Origin: Cardinalis cardinalis
Taxonomy: Eukaryota; Chordata; Aves; Passeriformes; Cardinalidae
NCBI GenBank assembly: GCA_014549065.1
Contig: JACDOX010000156.1
Span: forward strand, 639,857 to 703,856
Direction: 5' to 3'
Length of the DNA stretch: 64,000 nucleotides
The translations under genes were made by a program, and so were the position numbers. How positions within the stretch are numbered: position 1 is the stretch's first letter; every line of letters starts with the position of its first letter. The notes under the pieces are model-generated. The model did not search any database, was not told where the DNA came from, and was given only the letters and a program-made list of their open reading frames with translations. Of this stretch, positions 23,691 through 35,745 are shown piece by piece.

Positions 23691-26600
23691 ATGAAGACAT
23701 TTTCATGAACTGAACAGAGCAAGCACAGTATTTTACTGAACACAGAGACTGAATTTCTGAGCTTAAAAACATCTTCCTTTACTCCCAGGCAGCATAGGTT
23801 TCCTCACCATGACTGATGTTTGTTGGATAGTAGTTGTTACCCCGTCTGGCACTGCCTCTAACCACAAGAGCATTATTTTCTCTTTCTCCTTAGTGCAAGT
23901 CAATATATGTTGAATGCACAATAAAGAACAGTAATACTCCTTTTATTCTTAGCTCACAAAAGCATACATTTTTTAAAAAGCTATCTAACTGTTTTGCAAA
24001 ACTAGCTATTGTCAGGCTTGTAATTGTCTGGAGACCTGAGGTGTCTCCTATGACAGTATTGCTCTGCAGTTTCATAGCACTGAAGCTGCACCTGTTAAAA
24101 TGATCATTCTGGGCAACACACATTTCTGAATTTTCCTCCACATCAGTTGTAGAGCAAGCACTGGATTTCTAGAGTAAAAAGGGAAACAACATTAACTTTA
24201 GGCTGCCATAAATCTTGCATTCACCAGATGGGCAGAACACAACAGTTTTTCCCAAGATCAGCTCTGTTCTTTAGAGAGAAATGCCATGCAGTTAAATTGT
24301 GAATTAGGTTACATTGGATCCTTTCAGGTTTGGGACATTCAGCACTTGGTGGTCTGAACTGTCTTGCTCTGCATATTGCTACTACCGTTTTAAATGAGTA
24401 ATATGTAAGCTCTTATGGCAGTATTGTCATGTACATTCCAGACTCCAAGACAAAAGGATTTTTCACCTTTAAGTTAAAAGATAGAACTCAAGCATGGTAT
24501 TTAATGACAGACTGAAGTTTGTAGTTCATTCCTTAAGGTAACAGAATCATATACATTCAGTTGAGTGTATAGTCTTATAAGTTATGGCAAAGTGCAATTA
24601 CCGTTTAAAGGGAATATTTATGTACATTAGTTAACAACATCATTGCAACTTAGTGCTCACACATCAACACTTAATTAGTGTAAGCATAAGTGACATAATT
24701 GCTACAAGGCATGTATTACCCATAATGTGAGGTAATTTCATGTGCTATACGCATTTTAAATATCTACTCTATATTTCCAGCTCTGATTTTTAAATCAATA
24801 GGAGGTGTTTGCATATAAAGTTACCTTAACCTATTTTGCATTTTAGTTGAATGCAGGGTGTTGTCCCNCAATAGAGAAAAAACAAGTTCCTTTCTCCTTG
24901 AGGAAAATGTAGCCAATTTTCAATATCCAAACCTGAATTAAAAAATGCTGAATTTCAAAACAACAGAAATGTCCATGGGAAGAGTATGCGGTTTTATATT
25001 AGACAAACATTATTCATGTTTTATCCACAGAATAGTCAGCCTGAATATACTGATGTTGTTCTTCTATAGGACTAACCATGCTTTTGTCCAGTGTCACTCT
25101 TCACATGAAAGACCCTTGTTAGCAACAAGCCTGCAAAACCAGAATTCAGTATGTCATGAAGAACCCCAGCTGTTATGTTAACTACAAGAAACAAGTGAAC
25201 TAATGAGTAGAGGGGGCATCTGGGATTATATTATGGATGGATAATGGAATAGGTTCACATATACCAATAAAAATGCAGTCATTCATTCCCTGCTTTATTT
25301 TGTTATCTATTTTATAAGAGGATTGTCTCTTGGATTTTATTTTCTTTTTGAGAAGGAATGACTCTACCAATACTCTACTGAACATGAAATGTATTTTGCA
25401 TACTACTGCATCTTATGGAAAAAGAAAACCGATTTTATTATCTAAAGACAGGAAACAGAAAATGCATATGTCTTGCTTTGGAATAATTTGTAGAAGTTAT
25501 ATATGATCATATGGAGGCAAGAAGGAACTAAGCAGTTTTAGAAAGTTTTAATATTTCCCCGTCATGTTACATAAAGGGCTAGAAATCTTCAATAGGATTG
25601 CTGCTTCCTGCCTAAACCTAATAACACATTCAGCAATTAGTGTTTAATAGTTCTGTTAAAAGGATAATCTAAAGAGCTTAAATATCTGGAAGAAATCAGG
25701 AACAGCAAAGTTTCTCTGTCTTTTTAGTAATAGGGGATGGGTGCAGTTAGCACAGTAGACAATTTTATGTATAATCATTTCACTGTTACTCTTCATTAGT
25801 CATTTAAAGCACTATTAAAGCTGGAGAAAATTTTACCAGGAGAATATCTTCCTGATATTTCTTTTGTATCATACAGAGTCTCCTGCAACAATATACAAAT
25901 ATAGAAAAGTTTCTTTAAGAAACAAATATTAGACTGAGATGTGACATTTGCTCTGTGCTAGAGCTATCAGAACTTTTATTGCAAAAATATTTTTTTCCTA
26001 CTGATTTTAATTTTTGTTATTATAAAACAAATTAATCTTTTAAAGAAAAGGCAAAAACTGAACATTTTTCTTTGAAACTCTTCTTTTGTGAGGAAAACTC
26101 AAAAATATTAACATCGCTGTAATTTGCGATAGTCAATCGAAACAAAAAAGTCCAGCACCTGTACAAATCCACCTGCAAGCTTACTGAAAGGTTTGTACAC
26201 ACTCTTGTGGGATCAAAACATGCAAGTACTTATTTTTTATTTATATAAATATAGTTTTTCTAGTCCATGACTTACCAAGAGACAAGCACCCAGTATTAGA
26301 ACCTATTAGTGTTTAAAAAAGAATTATGAACATGTTTATCTTAGTTGAATATTTTTTTATTGTCATTGACATGAATCTTAAGGTTTTTTTACTTACCAAA
26401 AAGATTGATCAAACAGTGATCAAAATTTGGGAAGATGTTGCAACTAGAAGTACCAACTATCTGGGGATAATAAATTGACCTTTGAATTAACCAACTTTTC
26501 TTATATCCTTATTTGAAAACACCCTCCAGAATTTGGATCTGGGGCAAGCTTGATAGATGCTACAAAAAGCCACAACATAAAGTCCTTCCATGTATTTACT

Positions 26601-26861
26601 GAACTTTACCAGGACAAGCGTAAGAGTTGGGATTTTTTCTCAAAAGTTTTGTGTGCTCATTATGCCCAAAATATACTTAAGTCTCAGTTTTCTCATGTTG
26701 GGAAAAATGCAAGTTTGCATCCTTTTATTTGCTGCATTCCTTAAGTTCTTTTACCAGCAGAAAATTTTATAAATATTTTCTTGGATTTTAATGCAATAAT
26801 AATTAAAAATACAATTATTTTTTTTTTGGTCTACCAACACAATCTATTTGGTAGTCTTCTG
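23691..26861. other. Non-coding span, AT-rich
   Basis: No gene recognised. Sequence at 24550-24850 is repeat-free with many TTAATTA-like and CAATTA-like cores and could be regulatory. An ambiguous base is at 24868. From 25900 to 26860 the sequence is very AT-rich with long T and A runs (for example near 25985-26045 and 26810-26827). Confidence 0.5.
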
Positions 26862-27150
26862 ATACGAGAAATTTCCTAATCTCTCAGTTGCCCTTTTCTG
26901 CACCCATTCTAGTTTGAGTACACCTCTCTGAGTAACCAGAATAGGATGCAATTACTGCTGTCACCAATAATTTCTATAACAGTATCACTACCACTTTTAC
27001 TGAAAATATCTTGTTTGATATACCCTAAATCAGATTAGCTGGTTTTACTGACATATCACATTAATGACTCACACTTAACATAAGATCAATAAGCACATCC
27101 AAATTCTCATCCTTCTACATTGCATCCAATGCTGAACCCATCAGTTTAGA
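26862..27150 (-). mobile_element. Ancient CR1/L3-like 3' region relic
   Basis: The plus-strand wording (TTGCCCTTTTCTGCACCCAT, then ACCAGAATAGGATGCAATTA, then TTGATATACCCTAAATCAG, then ACTCACACTTAACATAAGATCAATAAGCAC) follows, in order and spacing, the antisense of the 3' part of old CR1/L3-type elements known from amniotes. It is heavily mutated but colinear over nearly 290 bp. Such long, colinear survival is consistent with an insertion that predates modern birds. Class is confident, family is not. Confidence 0.65.
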
Positions 27151-28885
27151 GCTTGCATTAATTTGAAAAGTATTTTACAGTTTATTTTAATCTGAAAAAT
27201 ACGTTTATATAAATAAGACCCATAAGGTATGTGAAAGATGAGACATTAGCTCAGAATATGCATTGGTATTTACCAGAAAGCTTACATACAGTCTTATATT
27301 AATATAAATATGTAAATCCACATATTATTATATATTTTCTAATGTGTAGAGTTAGTTTTATAGTTTATCATTACTCTTATTATTGTTTATGTAATTAAAT
27401 GCATCCTTCATACAGCTTCTCTCTCTAACCCACCACATATTCCTGTAAAATCAGATCTCCTGCTTGACAAGATAATGTATTGCTGTCACCCCACTGAATA
27501 TTAGTATAATTCTGATTTTAGTTTACTAAAATGACAAATGCAGCTACTTTATAGCTGCTTTGGACCATAAAACATTTTGAAAGTTATTTTGTCACTGAAT
27601 CAGTATGGAAGCAGATATTCATGAAGATTTGGCATTTAATATGTGAGGTGATTTTGCCCCTTTTCTGTTGTGGGAAATTTGGTTATAAATTTTTCATGAC
27701 ATAGTTCTTTTGTCTGTCAGCACCTTTTACTTTGGGAAAAAACTCTTCTTGACAGCCACTTTGAGCCTGCTCCTCCAGAGTTTTACTCGTCACAGTAAAA
27801 AAAGTTTAGGAATAATAAAAAGAAGAAGAAATACGGACAAAAATAAAGAGAATTGAAGAAAACACTCCCTTCTTTGTTGCTTTTTAAAAACTACTAGATA
27901 TATCTGTCTTTCACATGAAATGAAATGAGGAAATGTTTTATGGTTCAGGAAGAAATCAGAAATCAATATTTGTAGCTGCAGGCCAAAGGCTCCAGGATTG
28001 TCTGCATTCTACATTGAAACCAGGATTAAAAGCCTTTCCTTTGGAGGAAGCAGACTGAGAAACAGTAAGGCCCTAACCCATCACAGAGTCATACCTGTGG
28101 TTAATATTATGAACTATGAAAACTTATGCTCCTTTAAAAGCAGAGCTTTTTCTGGTACAGATACTCTAGGCCTACACAGAGATTCTCCCAGGGCAAAACC
28201 AAGCTTACTCTTCAGAGCTAACTGATATGTATTACACTACCACCATCATCAAGAAAATTAATGCAATGCTAGCTTGTCTCTGTACATACGCAACAGGGTT
28301 GGTATAAGTAATTCTACTTCTCATACCAAAAAGGAGAAATAAATACATAGTTCAGTTCTCTAGGTAAAAAAAATGTAACTACAGATATAGCAGTACAGAG
28401 ATATTCAGCCATTCTGGTCTTTAGACTGTGAGTAAGTTTCCTCAGAATACACTTCAAAAGACTCAGCTTTCAGTGCTAACAGACCAAGAAAAAAACAAGG
28501 TCATCTATTATCTTAGATGTAGGTAGGGGGGACTTAGTGCACATGCATTGCACTGCGTCTCTGAAAGGTGGACAGAACCTCATGAGAAAACAAGGTTTGC
28601 ATCTTCCAGACAGTCCATAACAACTTATTTTGTTTAATCTAGGGTGAATGGTTATTGACTGCTGTCTTTTGACAACTTGCCTGACTGCCATTCCAAGGAG
28701 GTGAGTACCTCCATCCTCCTGAGGACATCAAAACAAGGCAAACATGACAGCCTGCGTACAGATCAATGCCACAGAGAAAGTTGCTCCCTTTCCTCCAGAG
28801 CAGTGCCATCAGCAATGCTGTCATATTTTGCAACCCAAGGAATTCCAGTTTCAGAGTTAATTTGAGGAGAAGGGGGTTTTTTTTC

Positions 28886-28921
28886 AAAACAAACAAACAA
28901 ACAAAAAAACAAAAAAAAAAC
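28886..28921. repeat. A-rich (AAAC)n tract
   Basis: AAAC units grade into a 10-base A run. It could be the tail of an old retroposed sequence, but no source sequence is recognisable upstream. Confidence 0.8.
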
Positions 28922-30949
28922 CACCAACCCACATGCACACTAATAACTTCAATTAGGCAAGCCACAAACATAAAACAACACATGAAACTCAAATCCAAAA
29001 ATACCCCTTTTTCAAATTCTGCATGTAATTCATACCTGGCAACAACTAGTCTCCAGTTTATTGATTACAGAGTTCATTGCATACATCCAATTTTCCCTTC
29101 ATAGAGTTAGAACCTTTTTAAACAAAAAGTTACTTGCCAGCATGGCTACAGAACATAAATCACATAATATAAAATATAAATAAATTAGTGCAAAATCTGG
29201 ATATCCAATGTGTAAAGCTAAAAGGAAATAGTTTTACACATTTCATTAGACCTTGTAAGAGAGACTCAACTTCTTCTCCTCCTAAGAACTTGGACTTTAG
29301 TCATTTTGCATAAAATTATTTGTGCAGCACAAGAAGTGGTGATTTTCCTGTTTGAGTTACTTTCTGTTTTCATCATTCCTTGCCAGCAGTCCTTCCTTCA
29401 TAGTAAGAGTCCTTGAACAGTGCTTCCTGTCAGTCCTCCCTTGTCATCATAATGTGATCAGCCAAATCTCTCAAAAATCACTTTCAGTTTCTATTAAAAT
29501 GAACTGTCTGTATAATCTTTTGTTATACAAGAATGTGCATAAGGATAAAGAACTGCTGGGAAAACACCAGTGGTTTACATTACCTTCCTGCAACAAGCAT
29601 AGCTGGAGAAAGAGAATGAATCAAAAGTCAGAGTAACTTTGAGCAATTCAAATGGCCTGGCAAAATATAGTTAGCCCAACAACAATTGTGAATATTTCAG
29701 TGGCTTCTGTAGTCCATAGTGAAAGTCAACATGGATAATAAAACAACCAGATATTAGAGCAATGAGGAATGATTTTTTCATGCCTATATCTCTTCCTCAT
29801 TATATCCCACTGGCTATGGTCACTCGAGAGTGAATATGAGCAGCAATGAAATTCCCAGTTTAATGGGAATTTCTGATAGTTTTGGGGGACAGGAGAGTTC
29901 TGAAAAATAAAACAAACACAATAAAATTCAAAATTTCATTTGAAATTGTGAAAAAAAATTTGGTGGATATGTGATTTTTGGTGGACACTGTTTTTTATAT
30001 TAGCAGTACATTCTGTTCTACCCTTGGAGTATAAAGAAAAACATTAACATTATTTGAAAAAGAAAAAAAAACTCAGTAAAAGATGACAAATGTTGAGAGT
30101 TTTATTCTTTTTGCATTATAATAAGTACAAGAATTTTCCTTAAAATTTCATCCACAATTCTTTTAGCTAGTTATAGTTGCCATACACTCAAAGAAAAAAA
30201 ATTTGTAAAACTTTCTGTTGCATCACTGTTATGAATAGGAAGATGTCTTCACCTAAGCATTGATGACTGAGAAAGAACAAGAAGAATGGTTCAGCTGCAG
30301 GATGATGTTGGCTGCTTCCTCATTCTGAAAGGAATATAAATAGATATGCTGATATCTCAAGTTTAAAACCCAAATATGAAAGAGACACTTTCTCCTACTG
30401 TGTATTTTACACACTCTTCTACTGTGTATTTCATATAACTGATGATAAACTTTCCCTTATGATCTTGGATGTCATCTTCACAAGACTGGGGAAAAGATTC
30501 CAGAACCCCTTCCTTGTGGAAATTGAATAGAAATTTATATTCATTAAAAACCTATTTTTCTCTGTGTGGGTTTTCATAGCTCTTTGTAGGTCATGTTTTC
30601 TTTTTAGTCAATAATAATATAATATTAATATTTATTATTTTAGAATTTTCTTTACCTTTTACTGTCCTACTCATTTATTATCTCTGTTTCCATGCGCCTA
30701 GAGAAAATTAAGAGCGCTTTCACTTGTCCAAAGTGGGGTTTTTCCTAGTTTGAGGAGGAAGTTAAGGTAAGGAGAAGATAATTATTTCCGTCTCAAGTTC
30801 AGCATTATGCAACACAAATAAAAACATTGATCTTTACTGGGGTTTTATTAATATCAAAGGTATTCAGTGTGATTTCCTAGATGTAATTTAATCTCAAGCA
30901 ACTGTTGAACCCCAACAAAGACTAGCATTTCTATCACAATTACACTTCA

Positions 30950-30971
30950 ATGGCAATGATGACATTGCCAT
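30950..30971. repeat. Perfect 9-bp inverted repeat, 4-base spacer
   Basis: ATGGCAATG and its exact reverse complement CATTGCCAT flank ATGA. The block is in repeat-free sequence and the arms hold ATTGCC/GGCAAT dyads, so a dimeric transcription factor site is possible. Confidence 0.75.
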
Positions 30972-32515
30972 AAATTGCATGTGTTTAGCAATAAGAAAGC
31001 CGTCATATAGATGTTGTCTCTTCCTTGCACATAGAAATTTCTTTTGAAGACATTATGATCATGTGAAAAAAAGCAAAGCTAGTAATTCTCAATTATGGCA
31101 AATACATCCATGTTGTCATCTTATTATGAACTGAATTCCTATTAAATCTTTGGAGAATGATATCTCTTCCGTACTCAGTCTGCCAACATCTTACTGAACC
31201 CTTCAGCTACATAAGAATAAATCCATATACAGAAATTATGGTCAACAATAAGCTGCAGCTTGTGTTTTTATCACTGCTGAAATGACGAGCAATACCTTAA
31301 TGAAATTGGCATTTTAGTATAAGTAAGGCAAGCTAACTATTTCCACAGAAAATGCTTTGCATTTCTGGAATCTTCTCTGTTTTCCCTGCCTAAACTCCAG
31401 CCAAGGATTAACATTCTGCAGCTCCAATTCCCCAAACACAGCCAGCCACTCACCACCTTCCCTCCCCAGCACAGAGCACTCCCCAGTCAGAGGTGAAAGC
31501 AAACTCCTATGGAGATCTTGTCTGTCCCAAGACTACTCCATTTGCCTCCATCCCAGTTACTTCTGTAGGCAACTATTGGTGACTCCAGCAAGTCCTGCTG
31601 TGTGCATCACTCTTCCATTCTGTCTCCAGACTGTCATACTTTTAAATTTGCAAGTAATACATGTGTTAGTCTATAACAACCATCTAAAAGTTTGACAGGT
31701 TGGACTGATAAAGAAAGTCAACAGAAAAAAATTAATGGTCTTGCTAAAAAAGCAGATATATTGAAAACAAAACAGATACCTGAAATGAGGGGACTTTTTT
31801 TTCTTTGCTGTTAGTTCTCTTCCTAAAAGATATTTCCCCTCTGCCAGGCATAACAAGCAACTCCATGGCTATTACAGGGAAATAAAAAACAGGACTTTAG
31901 AGACAAAAGTCTGACAAAAAAGAAAAAAATCATTCTTTCACTGTTCTGGTTTTAATTACTTTAGGCCGTACTAATATGGAAACAGATGCAGTTCAGCAGT
32001 TGCAACACATAAAATTGGAGCAAATCATGCTTGTCTCTAAACCTCCCTAGCTTACATTTTTGGGAGGATACATTCCAAAAACACAGTGCCTTACAACACC
32101 CTTCTGCAGATCCAGCACACCTTTTGTTTTAGTAAAGAAAACATTAGATTGAGAAAATTCTACCCCTTAAGTGAATTGGAAGCTGCACCTTTAAATTATG
32201 AAAATGTTTGCCTATTCCTCGTGTGGGTTGAGCTTTTTTATGGATTGCTCGGGACAGCATGATGTGTCTAAGTGAGAAACCTAGAAGCAAGACAACGGGG
32301 GAAGGCTTATTAGTGAACTGAGTTCTCTGGAGTAAAAGTAATTTCTCCTTCTTCAGTTTTCACGGTGTTCTCACATGTTTATTTTCTGTAATTTTTGTCA
32401 CAAGGCTTCAAATAAATCAGTGAGGGTTGCCTTTCTTGTCAGGCTTTTTTTAATAAAATTAATCACATTCAGTGCTGCTTGCAAGGTTCTCCCCTCCACA
32501 AGACACAAACCTTTG

Positions 32516-32521
<6 letters not shown>

Positions 32522-32547
<26 letters not shown>
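32522..32547. repeat. (CA)13 microsatellite
   Basis: Thirteen uninterrupted CA units, preceded by GCGCG. Likely length-polymorphic. Confidence 0.95.
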
Positions 32548-32639
32548 AGACAGCATCTTGCTACTAGACAGAGATAAATTCCTCACCACTGTGATCATCA
32601 GACACTAAGCCAAACTCATCTTCTTTTCTTTTCTTTTTT

Positions 32640-33204
32640 TTATCCCACTCGGTTATTCATAGAGACCACAGGTGAACCAGGAGAAAATTATTACAGTGTG
32701 ATGACTGCTGAAATGATAGAAGGTAAAGAAGATGGATTATCACGGTGCTGACATGATTTGTATGGATTTCCAGAATTAAGCTGTTCACTTAAAGTGACCG
32801 TCTTCTATGCACCCACGATATTGCAGCTGCCCTAGTAATAACCTTCATCTGCACTTGTGAGCCAAGTGAGCAGAGCACGTTTCCCATTACCTGTCAAGCG
32901 AGTATGTAGAGTTCTTCTGGCCCCGCAGTAATAGCAGGGCTGCTGGTGAACAGAGTAATAAACACCTACTGAGAGGGATGTAGCGTGAAAAGATCTCATC
33001 ACCTGCCATTAGCACGCTGATGAATAATGCAGCATTTTCGGTGGCAGATGTCAGGGGTGGGAGGAAGAATCACTTCTGTAAATGCTCTGGTGAGCACTTC
33101 AGCACAAAGTGAGAGGTGATAGCAACAGATGCATGTGACAAAATTACACTTGCTATTGTGTTTTAAAAGAAATGGGAACATTTACTTCACAAATAGCTGG
33201 CAGG
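32640..33204. promoter_or_regulatory. Candidate conserved non-coding element
   Basis: Over 560 bp of repeat-free, balanced-composition sequence between a CA microsatellite and a CT-rich tract. It holds CACCTG E-box cores (near 33000), several CAGCTG/GCAGCTGC sites (near 32822), CCATTAG and CTGATGAATAATGCA homeodomain/octamer-like wording near 33005-33030, and several isolated CpGs that have not decayed. No coding frame beyond 70 codons. This texture is typical of vertebrate enhancers, but no comparison was possible. Confidence 0.3.
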
Positions 33205-33280
33205 CTTTCTCTTTCTCTCTCCCTCTCTCTCTCCTCCTTTCTATTTCCCCCCTCCCCCCCTTCTCCCCCCTCCGCCTTTT
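33205..33280. repeat. CT-rich low-complexity tract
   Basis: An almost pure pyrimidine run of TC units grading into C-rich runs (CCCCCC three times). Short open frames across it are artefacts. Confidence 0.9.
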
Positions 33281-35150
33281 TGTTCCCTCAGAGTCACAAG
33301 ATGCTACAAACTATCAAACTAATTCACATATTGCTTAGCATTTACAGCTCCTAACTTAACCACTGTGTAAGGGGCAGTGGGACTTGGCAGTCCAACCAGT
33401 TAAGTGCTTTTTCCTGCTGACCCAAACTGGCAAATCAATTGAATAGGTAAGATTAGAAAATGATAATGATAATAATAATAATAAATCTTTTTTCTACTTA
33501 AATTCCCTTCCTGTTGTACATTTCTTTTCACTCTTTCGAAAAATCCTACAAGCCGCTGTAGAAATGACAGTGCCAAATGAAGTGACAATTCCTGGATTTC
33601 ATGCAGTTAAATCCCTCAGAGGCTCTGGCACCAGTAAAAGGTCTCACTTTAATGTTAACATTATCAAGAAACCGCCTATTACTCTTCCTGTTCCACTCAC
33701 CCATTTTGCTGCCGTAAATAAAGCAAAGAAGTGACATAGCAGTAGCACAGCTGGTTCCTGGATGTGATTTTAAGCATGGAAATCCCTCTCGAGTAGTCAA
33801 AATCAGCACAGGTATTGCTAATTTTTCACAATAATATTTTCACTTGAAAGAAACCGCACACCCAGACCAAGTCCTTGTTTATATCAAAAGGTTTTGCATT
33901 TTGGGATAGTAAATTACTTCCAGGCTGCCACAACAACTTAATTCCCTGTACCTACAAGCATAGGTCTTAGAGAACAGTCAGTTGAATTTTATATATGTTT
34001 TATGTCATTGCTTTCTTGCAGAGAGAATTCCTCAGTGCTAGATATGAATGAGGCTCAAAATCTGTCATATCTGACACCTACATATCCGGGGGGGGGAAGT
34101 ATGAAGTCATAACCAATAATAATATTATATGACTGAAATATTATTCTTGGCACATGCTATCATCTTGTCTGGCGAATCCCAGATTCTAGTGATTTAAAGC
34201 AACCAATCCCAAAACAGAAATGTTTTCCAATTGTCTTCAGACTTCTGTTTTCAGAGGTATTTTTAGCCAAACAGCTCTTTTTGGTCAATTGCCACTTGGC
34301 ACAGTAACTGACTAACATCACAGGTCCACGACAATCATCATGTGTTTGATGCCTGAAGGACAGCTGAGAAGAAAAAGGAAGAACTGTGGGTTCCACCAGA
34401 GGATGGTAATGCTTAAAAACCTTATTGTAACAGGTGAGTCGCAGGATGGCATAGATGGTGTCATTGCTCAGAAGAGTCTTGTTCTTGTGCAGGTGAACTG
34501 CACAAGTCACAAAAGCAAAATTTATGTCAGGAGTCCTTGTTTCTGCCCCTCTGCAAGCCATGATTCTCATAATTTTCTGTTTGGTTACTGAAAGGCTAGG
34601 AAAGGCTACTGGGCTATATAAGCTGGCCATTAAAGGGCTCTGAAGGGATGAAAAAATGTTTCCACTGTTAAACAGATGGAAAACATACTGTAGGACAGAA
34701 TATGTCTTCTGATCACCTTTTTGGTTGCAGCTTTTATTGCCTACGTTCTTCTGCCACTGCCTGCTCATACACATTTCAAAGGTCAGCGCACCCTTGTTTG
34801 CCAAGGCTGTGTCAGAAAGACAGAGTAAGACTTAGACAAGGATGCAACACTGCAGCAAAACAAAGTCTGTGAGATGAGCAATGCAATGGGGAACCTCCTT
34901 CAAATGATAAAAATGCCATTATCAGAAGCAGAGTAGGCAAAGCATATATCCCAAATGAGAGAACACTCTTTAAGAAGAAAGGCATATAATCAACATGAAG
35001 CAGGGATAATCAAGACAAGGAAAATTCTCATAAACATCCCATATCAACACAGTTCATATTAGCACAGGATTAATTTTAACTGTGATTTAAAATTGGGTAG
35101 AACTGAGAGGAACAGAGACATAGTTACGAATAGATCTGGCACACTAGGGC
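33281..35150. other. Non-coding span containing one unexplained long open frame
   Basis: No recognised gene. The minus-strand open frame 34160-34804 (214 codons) is the longest in the window. Its product has many Lys, Ser and Cys residues, a hydrophobic stretch around the middle, and no domain I know; no splice sites or promoter can be tied to it. An (AAT)n tract lies at 33460-33484 and a G9 run near 34088. Confidence 0.4.
33460..33484. repeat. (AAT)n microsatellite
   Basis: About seven GAT/AAT units in a row, variable in the first units. Confidence 0.85.
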
Positions 35151-35745
35151 TGTGCCTGTTGAAATAAACACGGGCAGGAGACCTTTCTGCTTTCTAATGT
35201 CTTTATTAACAGTGATCAGCTCTGGTGGAGAGAACCGACAAGTCCGCGCTCACGCCACCACTGCTCCCAGGAGTGACTCGGTGTAGAAACTAGAGTGCAG
35301 CTTTGTCCACTGGTCTGCAGGCAACATGGATCTTTGTCCTCACCACAGCACCGGGAAATTCCTTGCTTTTCTGTTCAACATTCAAGCTCCTCTGTATAGC
35401 CAGCTTCTTTTAGGTTAGGGTGAGGGGTAAAAAGGCCTTGGAGGATACTAGATTCTGTTCCTCGTGTCTAGCTATCACTTTGATTTGTCAATTTTGTGTT
35501 GGCTCATTGTTTTAGGGGTTTTTGGCAAGGTTTGGTGAGGGGCTTCTCCCATTTCACGCTGGTTCTGATGTAATTTGCATGTCGACTCGATGTCCCTCCC
35601 CCTTTACGTCTGGGCGTCATCCTCCAGGAAGCAGCCGAGTGTCACTGATGAAAGGGGAATTCTTAACCATCAACGACAGGGAGTGATTACAATAACATAC
35701 AGTTAGAACTCCACCCTGGCAGCAACTGGCCCAACCTGTTAGCTC
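35151..35745 (-). mobile_element. CpG-rich endogenous retrovirus LTR (probable)
   Basis: This block stands out from its AT-rich surroundings: it keeps many CpGs (for example near 35240, 35251, 35583 and 35609) and has a minus-strand AATAAA (plus TTTATT near 35203), followed within 45 bases by the probable LTR end (plus-strand TGTTGAAATA near 35158, minus-strand TTTCAACA). This order, with a poly(A) signal near the left edge, suits an LTR pointing left. The right edge is unclear: candidates are ACAATAACA (about 35697) or CTCTGCA (about 35748). I found no target duplication with any pairing, and no viral gene beside it. Retained CpGs suggest a young insertion. Confidence 0.55.

Larger units (their letters stand above)
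27151..32521. other. Non-coding span, AT-rich
   Basis: No gene recognised in 5.4 kb. The minus-strand frame at 28639-28998 (119 codons) crosses an A/AAAC-rich tract and is therefore low complexity. A short palindrome lies at 30950-30971. Sequence at 30900-31080 is unbroken and might be a conserved element. Other frames are short and without motifs. Confidence 0.5.

Noticed and set aside
28639..28998. 119-codon minus-strand frame
   Set aside because: It crosses the A/AAAC-rich tract and yields a Phe/Val-rich artefact with no domain.
32522..32547. CRISPR-like or satellite repeats
   Set aside because: Repeats in the window are simple microsatellites or transposons; no spaced identical repeats with unique spacers exist, and the source is a vertebrate.
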